From the NCBI GenBank assembly GCA_964650405.1, contig CAZYTO010000282.1, positions 1 to 7,174 on the forward strand: 7,174 bases of DNA. Direction: 5' to 3'. This DNA is from CAZYTO01 sp964650405 (GTDB taxonomy: Bacteria > Acidobacteriota > Thermoanaerobaculia > Gp7-AA8). This document shows, in pieces, positions 1 to 7,174 of this stretch. A program made the translations under genes and the position numbers. Position 1 is the stretch's first letter. Each line of letters starts with the position of its first letter. The notes beneath the pieces are model-generated. The model had not been told where the DNA came from. It worked only from the letters and a program-made list of their open reading frames with translations, and did not search any database.

Positions 1-547
1 CTTTGATCTCCTCCTCGCGGTCCGCGATCATCTTCAGCGCCACCGACTGCACGCGGCCGGCGGAGAGGCCGCGGCGGACCTTGTCCCACAGGAGGGGCGA
101 GATCTTGTAGCCGACCAGGCGGTCGAGCACGCGCCGGGCCTGCTGCGCATTGACCTTGTTCATATCGAGATCGGTCGGATTCTCGATGGCCTTGCGCACG
201 GCGTTCTTCGTGATTTCGTGGAAGAGCACACGCCGGACCTTCGGGGCGTCCTTGCCCAGGAGGCTGAGGACGTGCCAGCCGATGGCTTCTCCCTCGCGGT
301 CAGGGTCGGAGGCGATGAAGATCGTCTCGGCCTTCTTCGCGGCGGCCTTCAGCTCGCTGACGACCTTCTCTTTCCCTTCGAGCACTTCGTACTTCGGTTC
401 GAAGGTTTCCTCATCGACACCGAGCTCGCTTTTCGGCAGATCACGGACGTGGCCGACCGAAGCCTTGACCACATAATCCTTGCCGATGAACTTGTTGATC
501 GTCTTCGCTTTTGCGGGAGACTCGACGATGACGAGGTTCTTGGCCAT
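1..547 (-). CDS. topA: DNA topoisomerase I (type IA), N-terminal part, cut by window edge
   Basis: Type IA topoisomerase, which relaxes negatively supercoiled DNA by cutting one strand through a tyrosine. The 182 visible codons begin MAKNLVIVESPAKAKTI, the standard start of bacterial TopA. They cover the Toprim domain and the beginning of the next domain. The Toprim catalytic Glu is E9 and the acidic triad D81, D83, E85 lies in ASDPDREGEA. GLSAGRVQSVAL (about residues 160-171) is the conserved type IA segment after Toprim. The active-site Tyr and any C-terminal zinc modules lie beyond the left edge and cannot be judged. The start is the ATG at 545-547; the leader has only a weak purine run (GGGG about 11 nt upstream) as ribosome site. 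The frame stays open to base 2. It is separated from the cyclase by 285 bp and probably has its own promoter. Confidence 0.97.
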   Translation of the reverse strand, partial: MAKNLVIVESPAKAKTINKFIGKDYVVKASVGHVRDLPKSELGVDEETFEPKYEVLEGKEKVVSELKAAAKKAETIFIASDPDREGEAIGWHVLSLLGKDAPKVRRVLFHEITKNAVRKAIENPTDLDMNKVNAQQARRVLDRLVGYKISPLLWDKVRRGLSAGRVQSVALKMIADREEEIK

Positions 548-564
548 TGCGGAACGCCCCAAAC

Positions 565-581
565 TGCGCCGACCAGGCGCA
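565..581 (-). promoter_or_regulatory. Small hairpin in topA 5' leader
   Basis: TGCGCC and GGCGCA form a perfect 6-bp stem with a 5-nt loop. The stem ends 17 nt upstream of the topA ATG, so it would sit in the 5' untranslated region and could affect ribosome access. It has no U-run and is too short to call a terminator. It may be chance in GC-rich DNA. Confidence 0.25.
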
Positions 582-686
582 AATTCCTCGCGCGCGCCAT
601 GTACGCGCGCGGGCCTGCGCGCGGAGCGACGAGCGGGTTGAGGGTACCAAAGGGCCGCCGCACCGGCAAAATGGCCACCCCATGGA

Positions 687-770
687 GATGAAGGATGAAG
701 GGCGAAGGGCGAAGGAGGAATGGGTCAAAGCAGAGCAGCCTTCATCCTTCATCCTTCGCCCTTCGCCCTT
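687..770. repeat. Inverted pair of tandem heptamer repeats
   Basis: The left arm is GATGAAG twice then GGCGAAG twice (687-714). The right arm is CTTCATC twice then CTTCGCC twice (740-767). Read as inverted copies, the two unit types come in swapped order, so pairing is best out of register. The longest perfect stem is 19 bp, 698-716 with 752-770, around a 35-nt loop. On the minus strand it follows the cyclase stop by about 63 nt, so it could fold at the 3' end of that transcript. There is no following U-run, which argues against a classical intrinsic terminator. Heptamers of this GAAGGATGAAGG style occur in intergenic DNA of several environmental phyla; here they look like slippage-prone tandem units rather than a coding sequence. 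Confidence 0.85.
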
Positions 771-792
771 TCCTTGCTAACACTTAAGCGTC

Positions 793-812
793 GCAGACAG
801 GCGGCAGACAGG
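793..812. repeat. 9-bp direct repeat GCAGACAGG
   Basis: GCAGACAGG occurs at 793-801 and 804-812, separated by 2 bp (11-bp period), 21-40 bp beyond the cyclase stop codon. The spacing is about one helical turn, which an operator could use, but nothing ties it to a regulator. Confidence 0.4.
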
Positions 813-832
813 ACTCGGAGCGCGCGAGTGTC

Positions 833-1453
833 TCAGTACACGACTCGGTACGCCTTCTCTGCACCGGGTGGAACCTCTTCGATCTCCTCGTACTTCACGC
901 CCTCGAACGTCGCCGCGTCCTTGACCGCCCGGGTGACCAGGATCTCGTGCGCACGGGCGATGTCCTCGCCGAGCTTGCTGGCAGCGTTCACCTCGGGGCC
1001 GAAGACGTCCGCGTCGCCGATCCGGAGGACCTGGCCATATCCGAGGCCGACGCAGAGGAGAACGTGCTCCTCGGGCGTTTTCGCATGGTTGTAGCGCTGC
1101 GTCGTCTTCTGCATCTCGATCGCCGCGCGCAAGGCCTTCTGCGTGTTCCGGAAGATGACCAGGAAGCTGTCCCCTTCCACTTTCAGGAGGATGCCGTCGT
1201 GGGCTTCGATGACCGGAACGAGGATCCGCTCCGACTCGTGGATGGTCTGGAGGAAGTGGATGATGCCGAACTCCGCCACGCGGCGCGAGAAGCCCGCCAG
1301 GTCGGTGGCCATGACGCACCACGCCTCGCCGAAGAGATCCCAGAAGCGGCGGTCGATCTCTTCGCGATCGGCGGCAGGCTCGAGCCGGTCGGAGATCAGC
1401 TTTTCGAGCCGTGCCTCCGAGGCGGTGTGGTTGATCCGGCGGCGGAAGAGCAT
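833..1453 (-). CDS. Class III adenylate/guanylate cyclase, single catalytic domain
   Basis: Predicted soluble nucleotide cyclase of 206 residues: about 45 N-terminal residues, then one class III catalytic domain. Visible motifs are ATDLAGFSR with first metal Asp D51; KVEGDSFLVIF with purine-reading Lys K91 and second metal Asp D95; and DVFGPEVNAASKL with D149 at the second purine-reading position, N156 (ribose-orienting Asn) and K160. The Lys/Asp pair predicts ATP rather than GTP as substrate. K160 occupies the position normally held by the transition-state Arg, so activity could be low or depend on a subfamily-specific geometry. No membrane segment, signal peptide or sensory domain is seen, so it is probably cytosolic. 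Class III domains act as dimers. The ATG at 1451-1453 is the only reasonable start: an in-frame stop lies 12 nt upstream at 1463-1465. No good ribosome site is seen. It probably forms its own transcript. Confidence 0.9.
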   Translation of the reverse strand: MLFRRRINHTASEARLEKLISDRLEPAADREEIDRRFWDLFGEAWCVMATDLAGFSRRVAEFGIIHFLQTIHESERILVPVIEAHDGILLKVEGDSFLVIFRNTQKALRAAIEMQKTTQRYNHAKTPEEHVLLCVGLGYGQVLRIGDADVFGPEVNAASKLGEDIARAHEILVTRAVKDAATFEGVKYEEIEEVPPGAEKAYRVVY

Positions 1454-1592
1454 GCGCCCAGTTTATCCCGAGCGCAGCGAGGGATCTGGCGGCTACGCTT
1501 CATCCGAGACGACGGGAACCACCTTTGGGCGTGCCTCGCTTTGACTCTTCGCTGCCCACCCAACCACCGCCCACGCTCAGAGTTAACGAAAA
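1454..1592. other. Intergenic region between sigma-54 activator and cyclase
   Basis: This 139-bp gap contains the palindromic element at 1464-1488 and otherwise unremarkable GC-rich sequence. It should hold the cyclase promoter if that gene is transcribed separately. No clear -35/-10 pair is visible. A GGCACG half-site on the minus strand near 1530-1537 lacks the downstream GC needed for a sigma-54 promoter. Confidence 0.6.
1464..1488. repeat. Dispersed palindromic intergenic element (CCCGAGCGCAGCGAGGG type)
   Basis: ATCCC (1465-1469) and GGGAT (1481-1485) bracket GAGCGCAGCGA, giving a short imperfect palindrome. From memory, this motif (often preceded by TC, as TCATCCCGAGCGCAGCGAGG, and followed by TCT) is a dispersed repeat in many environmental bacterial genomes. 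Its spurious translations, such as IPRCARD and PERSEG, are familiar database artefacts and both appear here in other frames. It lies 11 nt upstream of the cyclase start, so it would fall in the leader or promoter of that gene. The copy number in this genome cannot be seen from one window. Confidence 0.7.
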
Positions 1593-2975
1593 CTACGCCT
1601 CTTCTTCCTCTTCCTCGTCCGCTCCGGCCGCCTTGTACTTCTTCGTCTTGTTGTAGAGCGTCTTGTAGGAGATGCCGAGGATTTCGGCGGTCTTGCGGCG
1701 GTCGCCCTCGGTCATGTTGAGCGTCTCCTCGATGACGATGCGCTCGACCTCTTCCATGGGCTGGCCGAGGGGGATGGTCACACCGTTCTTGGTGCGGCGC
1801 TTGCGCGCGCCGAGGAGCTTGTCCGGGAGGCACTCCACGGTCAGGGTGTTGCTGCGGGCCATGATGAAGGCGCGGTTGATGACGTTGCGCAGCTCGCGCA
1901 CATTGCCCGGCCAGTCGTACTGCTGCAGCACCTCGATGAAGTCGCCGTCGATATTGTCGACTTTCTTGTCTTCCGTCTCGTTGAGTTTCTGCAGAAAGAA
2001 GTGCGAGAAGAGCGGGATGTCCTCCAGCCGCTCGCGGAGCGGGGGCACCTCGATGGGGAAGACGTTCAGGCGGTAGTAGAGGTCTTCGCGCATCCTGCCG
2101 TCGGCGATGGCCTTCTGCAGGTCGCGGTTCGAGGCGGCGATGACGCGCGCTTCGATGTTGATCTCTTCGTTGCCGCCGACGCGGCGGAACTTCCCCTCTT
2201 CGAGCACGCGGAGCAGCTTCACCTGCAGCTCGATGGGCATCTCCGTGATCTCGTCGAGGAAGACCGTGCCGCCCTTGGCCGTCTCGAAATAGCCTTCCCG
2301 GCGCTTGATGGCGTTCGTGAATGCTCCCTTCTCATGCCCGAAGATCTCGGATTCGATGAGGGTGGGGGAGATGGCGCCGCAGTTGAAGGCGATGAACGGT
2401 TTCTGGCGGCGGCGGGAGAGGGAGTGGATGGTGTTGGCGACAACTTCCTTGCCGGAGCCCGACTCGCCGACGATGAAGACGTTGGCGTCGGTGTTCGCCA
2501 CCATCTCGATCTCTTCGAAGAGCTTCTGCATGGCGCGCGACTTGCCGACGAGGTGGCCGAGCGCACCCATCTTCTGGAGCTGGCGACGAAGCTCGAGGAT
2601 CTCCTGCTTCATCATCTGCTTGTCTTCAATGGTCTTCAGGATGACCTGCAGGCGGGGGAGGTCGACCGGCTTGGTGATGTAGTCCTCGGCGCCGACCTTG
2701 AGCGCCTTGACCGCGGAATCGACCGTGGCGTGACCGGTGAGGATGACCACCGCCACGTCGGGATAGCTCTCCTTCATGCGGTGCAGGAGATCGAGGCCGG
2801 TGCCGTCGGGCAGCTTCAGATCGACGATGGCGACATCCGGAACGAGCCGGGAGACCGAGTTCCAGCCGGCCTTCAGGGTGTCTGCGACTTCCGCCTCGTA
2901 GCCCCACTCCTCGACTACGTCGGCCATGCCCGCACTGGTGGCGCGGTCATCGTCAACGATCAAAACTTTCTTCAT
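1593..2975 (-). CDS. NtrC-family sigma-54-dependent response regulator
   Basis: Transcription activator of 460 residues that should use ATP hydrolysis to open promoters held by sigma-54 RNA polymerase. Receiver domain 1-120: acidic D8-D10, phospho-accepting D52 in VDLKLPDGTG, T80 and K102. AAA+ domain about 140-370: Walker A GESGSGKE (170-177), sigma-54 contact loop GAFTNA (217-222, instead of GAFTGA), Walker B GGTVFLDE (235-242), sensor/arginine region REDLYYRLNVFP and WPGNVREL (355-362). Fis-type helix-turn-helix 426-447, with RRKTAEILGISYKTLYNKTK. The protein ends in a glutamate run after the helix-turn-helix. The start ATG overlaps the kinase-like gene stop (ATGA, 2972-2975), so translation is probably coupled and the upstream gene is the likely partner. 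Target genes are unknown; no sigma-54 promoter was found in the window. Confidence 0.97.
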   Translation of the reverse strand: MKKVLIVDDDRATSAGMADVVEEWGYEAEVADTLKAGWNSVSRLVPDVAIVDLKLPDGTGLDLLHRMKESYPDVAVVILTGHATVDSAVKALKVGAEDYITKPVDLPRLQVILKTIEDKQMMKQEILELRRQLQKMGALGHLVGKSRAMQKLFEEIEMVANTDANVFIVGESGSGKEVVANTIHSLSRRRQKPFIAFNCGAISPTLIESEIFGHEKGAFTNAIKRREGYFETAKGGTVFLDEITEMPIELQVKLLRVLEEGKFRRVGGNEEINIEARVIAASNRDLQKAIADGRMREDLYYRLNVFPIEVPPLRERLEDIPLFSHFFLQKLNETEDKKVDNIDGDFIEVLQQYDWPGNVRELRNVINRAFIMARSNTLTVECLPDKLLGARKRRTKNGVTIPLGQPMEEVERIVIEETLNMTEGDRRKTAEILGISYKTLYNKTKKYKAAGADEEEEEEA

Positions 2976-3643
2976 GCGTGGTCACCCGGAAATGTGAGGA
3001 GTATGGTTACGACGGTATCACGTTCCTCGGTGGCGATCAGCTCACCGCCGTACGTTTCGGCGATGAGTCGCGCGGTGGCGAGAGAGAGGTCGGGATTGCC
3101 GAGCGGATCCGTGTAATAGAACTTGAAGATCTTCTCGATCTCGAAGGTATCCCCCTCGGGCGTGCCCGTGACGGCGATACGGAAGTGCTCGCTGTTCCTC
3201 TCCTCGCGCACGCGCCGGCTGCCGCTCCGGAGAACGTGCGCTGCACCGTCGAAAAACATCTTCAGGGCCTGACGAATTCTGGAAGCATGCCCGCGGACGA
3301 GGAACGATCCGTTCCCTTCCAGCTCGAAGCCGGCCGCCTCCGCCGCCTCCCGGCTGAGCGGCGCGACGTCGACCGGCGCCGGCGCCCCTTCGTTCTTCGG
3401 CGGCGCGGAAAGGAGGAAGAACGCGTCGAAGATCCGGGCCATTCGCCGGAGCTCGACCTCGATCGAACGGGCGTACTCCCCGATCTTCTCATCCTTCTCC
3501 GCGGCCGCCCCCAGCCGGGCCAGGCGCATGCGCAGCAATTCCAGGTTGAGCACCGCCACGTTGAGCGGCGTCTTGAGGTCGTGTGCCGTATCCGCGCTAC
3601 GCGCGAAATTCGCGCGCGCGAATGCTTCGAGCCATGGTTCCAT
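2972..3643 (-). CDS. Sensor-less histidine-kinase-like protein with eroded ATP-binding domain
   Basis: Partner-type protein of 223 residues for the downstream response regulator. A His box DTAHDLKTPLNVA gives phospho-accepting H21, followed by a helical dimerisation segment to about residue 75. Residues 110-220 resemble the C-terminal half of a kinase ATP-binding domain: QALKMFFDGAAHV sits at the N box, FYYTDPLGNPDLSLATARL at the F and G2 boxes, then AETYGGEL. Key residues are missing: the Mg-binding Asn is replaced (Asp132 or Gly133, depending on alignment), no DxGxG G1 box is seen, and the G2 GxGLGL reads GNPDLSL. There is no PAS, HAMP, membrane segment or signal peptide, and the His box starts only about 18 residues in. 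The ATG at 3641-3643 is chosen because an in-frame stop lies 18 nt upstream (3662-3664). It may be a divergent kinase, a phosphatase or phosphotransfer partner, or a truncated relic. Confidence 0.85.
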   Translation of the reverse strand: MEPWLEAFARANFARSADTAHDLKTPLNVAVLNLELLRMRLARLGAAAEKDEKIGEYARSIEVELRRMARIFDAFFLLSAPPKNEGAPAPVDVAPLSREAAEAAGFELEGNGSFLVRGHASRIRQALKMFFDGAAHVLRSGSRRVREERNSEHFRIAVTGTPEGDTFEIEKIFKFYYTDPLGNPDLSLATARLIAETYGGELIATEERDTVVTILLTFPGDHA

Positions 3644-3777
3644 GAGTCCGCTGGCCGCAGCTTAATGCAAGGCGCGTGTCAGGGGATTCGTTATCCGCTT
3701 ATTCGCTTAATCGCTATTCGCTTATTCGCTTGTTCGCTTATTCGTGCGAATCAGCGAGCAGCGATTCAGCGATTTGC
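3644..3777. other. Intergenic region between atpC and kinase-like gene
   Basis: These 134 bp are mostly occupied by octamer repeats (3696-3774), which are richer in A and T than the surrounding genes. The remaining part near the kinase-like gene start (3644-3690) shows no clear promoter. If the signalling pair has its own promoter it must overlap or follow the repeats. Confidence 0.6.
3696..3774. repeat. Tandem octamer repeats (CGCTTATT type) with inverted flank
   Basis: Successive units are CGCTTATT (3696), CGCTTAAT (3704), a 7-nt unit CGCTATT (3712), CGCTTATT (3719), CGCTTGTT (3727) and CGCTTATT (3735). They are followed by an imperfect inverted set built on CAGCGATT and CAGCGAGC (3748-3774). 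The centre can fold: 3731-3743 with 3748-3760 around the 4-nt loop GTGC, with two or three mismatches. On the minus strand the inverted arm starts 4 nt after the atpC stop codon, so the fold would form at the 3' end of the atp transcript. It may attenuate transcription or protect the mRNA end, but there is no U-run, so a classical intrinsic terminator is not supported. Confidence 0.85.
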
Positions 3778-4194
3778 TCAGTGCTCGCGCCCGATGCCGA
3801 TCATGGCAATCGACTCTTCGAGCCGCGCTTCCACGATCGCGAATTCGGGGTCCTGCGAGGAGAGGTCCATCAGCTCGCGCTCGGCCTGTTTGCGCTCTTC
3901 CTCGGCGGCGGCCGGATCGATCTCCTGCGGCAGGCGGGCCGTTTCGGCCATGACGATCACCCGGTCCGGCAGGATCTCGGCGAAGCCCCACGAAAGCACC
4001 AGGCGGTTGACGGTGCCGCCGGAGCGATAGCGCATCGGCCCGATCTTCAGCGTCGTCAGCAGCGGCGTGTGGCCGGGAAGGATCCCGATCTCCCCGTCCG
4101 TGGCCGGCAGCTCGATCTCGTCGACCGTGGTGTCGACGATCTTGCGCTCGCGCGTGACGATCGTGAGGTTGATCTTGGTCGGGAGGTCGGCCAT
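3778..4194 (-). CDS. atpC: F1Fo ATP synthase epsilon subunit
   Basis: Epsilon subunit of the F1 central stalk, 138 residues, normal length for the family. It links gamma to the c-ring and can inhibit ATP hydrolysis through its C-terminal helices. The N-terminal beta-sandwich contains the hallmark GEIGILPGHTPLLTTLK (34-50). The C-terminal part (about 93-135) is rich in Glu, Arg and Ala, as expected for the two-helix hairpin. The start at 4192-4194 has AAGGA about 9 nt upstream, overlapping the atpD stop (TAAGGA). The gap to atpD is 12 bp, so the two are co-transcribed. It is the last gene of the visible atp operon; octamer repeats begin directly after its stop. Confidence 0.97.
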   Translation of the reverse strand: MADLPTKINLTIVTRERKIVDTTVDEIELPATDGEIGILPGHTPLLTTLKIGPMRYRSGGTVNRLVLSWGFAEILPDRVIVMAETARLPQEIDPAAAEEERKQAERELMDLSSQDPEFAIVEARLEESIAMIGIGREH

Positions 4195-4206
4195 CGGTCT
4201 CGTTCC

Positions 4207-5664
<1,458 letters not shown>

Positions 5665-5681
5665 GCTTTTCTCCGATGTTC

Positions 5682-6557
5682 TTACTGGGCTGCGGCGGCG
5701 CCGGACACGATCTCGATGATTTCCTTCGTGATGGCGGCCTGGCGGATGCGGTTGTACGTGAGCGTGAGAGCGGCAATCATTTCCGTGGCGTTCTTGGTGG
5801 CGGCTTCCATGGCCGTCATGCGCGCGCCCTGCTCGGCCGCGGCGCTCTCCAAGAGGACGCGGTAGAGCTGAAACTCGATGTGCTTCGGCAGCAGGTCGTT
5901 CAGGATCGCTTCGGGCGACGGCTCGTAGAGGTAGTCGACCGTGACCGTATTCGCCTGCGGCTGCGATTCGCCCGGGAGCCATTCCGCCGCCAGGGGCAGC
6001 AGCCGGTCGACCCGGACGATCTGCGAGATGATCGAGCGAAACTCGTTGTAGACGAGATAGACGGCATCCAGCTCGCCGCTCACGTAGTCGTTGATGATCG
6101 ACGTGGCGATGTCGCGCGCCGTGCCGAGGTTCAGGGCCTGGAAGACCTGGGTCGCCTGCGGCCGCAGCGGGTACGGGCGGCGGCGGAAGTGATCGTTGCC
6201 CTTTCTGCCCAGGGGCAGCACGTGCACGGACTCCCAGCCCTTCTCGCGGATCAGGTTGTTCGCCGCCTTGATGGCGTTGGCGTTGAACGCGCCGCAGAGG
6301 CCCTTGTCGGACGTGACAACGACCACCAGGGCCTTCTTCTCCTCGCGCGACTGGAGGAGATGATGCTTCCGGACGTCGACGCGGGTGGCCACGGACTCCA
6401 GGACTTCGCGCATGGCCGCGGCGTACGGACGGGCCGCGAAGATGCGGTCCTGCGCGCGGCGGAGCTTGGCCGCGGAGACCATCTTCATGGCCTTGGTGAT
6501 CTGCTGCGTGTTCTTCACGCTGCGGATGCGGCGGCGGATGTCGATCGTGCTCGGCAT
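5682..6557 (-). CDS. atpG: F1Fo ATP synthase gamma subunit
   Basis: Central rotor shaft of F1, 291 residues, typical length. The N-terminal helix is MPSTIDIRRRIRSVKNTQQI followed by TKAMKMVSAAKLRRAQ. The Rossmann-like middle part contains VVVVTSDKGLCGAFN, and the C-terminal helix carries the family signature with EQGARMTAMEAATKNA and LTLTYNRIRQAAITKEIIEI. These two long helices form the coiled coil that turns inside the alpha3beta3 ring. The start at 6555-6557 lies 6 bp after the atpA stop with only a weak ribosome site (CGGA), so translation probably depends on coupling to atpA. Confidence 0.98.
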   Translation of the reverse strand: MPSTIDIRRRIRSVKNTQQITKAMKMVSAAKLRRAQDRIFAARPYAAAMREVLESVATRVDVRKHHLLQSREEKKALVVVVTSDKGLCGAFNANAIKAANNLIREKGWESVHVLPLGRKGNDHFRRRPYPLRPQATQVFQALNLGTARDIATSIINDYVSGELDAVYLVYNEFRSIISQIVRVDRLLPLAAEWLPGESQPQANTVTVDYLYEPSPEAILNDLLPKHIEFQLYRVLLESAAAEQGARMTAMEAATKNATEMIAALTLTYNRIRQAAITKEIIEIVSGAAAAQ

Positions 6558-6563
6558 GGTCCG

Positions 6564-7174
<611 letters not shown>

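Larger units (their letters stand above)
548..832. other. Intergenic region: topA leader plus repeat elements
   Basis: No gene is supported in these 285 bp; short open frames here read low-complexity repeat DNA. From topA outwards the region holds: a 6-bp stem (565-570 with 576-581, loop GACCA) in the topA leader; alternating CG tracts around 589-622, including a 7-bp stem 591-597/605-611; the inverted heptamer arms at 687-767; and a 9-bp direct repeat GCAGACAGG at 793-801 and 804-812, just downstream of the cyclase stop. The topA promoter should lie here, but I could not pick convincing -35 and -10 boxes. Confidence 0.7.

Noticed and set aside
698..770. Intrinsic terminator for the cyclase transcript
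   Set aside because: The stem is long, but the loop is 35 nt and no U-run follows on the minus strand. It is better described as an inverted repeat.
551..780. Short frames over the heptamer repeats (for example 547-780 plus strand)
   Set aside because: Their peptides (such as MKDEGRRAKEE and SSFILRPSPF) are translations of low-complexity repeat DNA with no ribosome site or family similarity.
1524..1540. Possible sigma-54 promoter (GGCACG on the minus strand) upstream of the cyclase
   Set aside because: The -24-like half is present but the expected GC at the -12 position, 12 nt on, is absent (GG instead), so the key invariant is missing.
947..1720. Plus-strand open frame of 257 codons over the cyclase and adjacent gap
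   Set aside because: It is antisense to the cyclase, crosses the dispersed palindrome (giving the artefact peptide LSRAQRGIW) and runs into the activator gene.
2001..3116. Plus-strand open frame of 371 codons opposite the sigma-54 activator
   Set aside because: It is a shadow of the activator gene, whose receiver, AAA+ and HTH motifs are all in place on the minus strand.
3601..3615. Perfect 7-bp palindrome GCGCGAA-A-TTCGCGC
   Set aside because: It lies inside the coding sequence of the kinase-like protein (encoding around ARANFARS) and is explained by codon use in GC-rich DNA.
5665..5982. Upstream in-frame extension of atpD to an ATG at 5982
   Set aside because: It overlaps atpG in another frame, its translation is Arg/His-rich without similarity to beta subunits, and the internal start at 5664 has a good ribosome site and matches the family N-terminus.

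Overview
This is a GC-rich bacterial window in which every supported gene lies on the minus strand, so biological order runs from high to low coordinates. It starts with the 3' part of an F-type ATP synthase operon: atpA (C-terminal 202 codons, cut by the right edge), atpG, atpD and atpC, in the usual bacterial order with gaps of 6, 17 and 12 bp. Next come a two-gene signalling unit, a stand-alone class III nucleotide cyclase, and the N-terminal 182 codons of topA, which runs off the left edge.

The two-component pair is a short sensor-less histidine-kinase-like protein (2972-3643) and an NtrC-type sigma-54 activator (1593-2975), joined by a 4-bp ATGA overlap. The kinase-like protein keeps the phospho-accepting His box. 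Its ATP-binding half has lost the recognisable N, G1 and G2 motifs. The activator has REC, AAA+ and Fis-type HTH domains, with GAFTNA in place of GAFTGA and a glutamate-rich tail. The 206-residue cyclase (833-1453) keeps both metal-binding Asp and the Lys/Asp purine-reading pair, but has Lys where most cyclases have the transition-state Arg.

The three longer non-coding gaps each hold a different repetitive element. Downstream of atpC are tandem octamers of the CGCTTATT type with an imperfect inverted copy. Between the activator and the cyclase is a short GC-rich element, ATCCC-N11-GGGAT, of a kind scattered through many environmental genomes. Between the cyclase and topA are tandem heptamers (GATGAAG/GGCGAAG) present as two inverted arms around a 35-nt loop. 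The protein families, gene order and style of intergenic repeats suggest Acidobacteriota or a similar environmental phylum. That assignment is an inference from memory of similar sequences, not a demonstrated placement.

The genes divide into energy conversion (ATP synthase), signalling (two-component pair, cyclase) and DNA topology (topA). The sequence shows no direct functional link between these blocks. I see no mobile-element genes, tRNA, rRNA or CRISPR array, and no clearly new multi-gene system. The most interesting points are the eroded kinase paired with a variant sigma-54 activator, the Lys-substituted cyclase, and repeat elements at every junction between transcription units.
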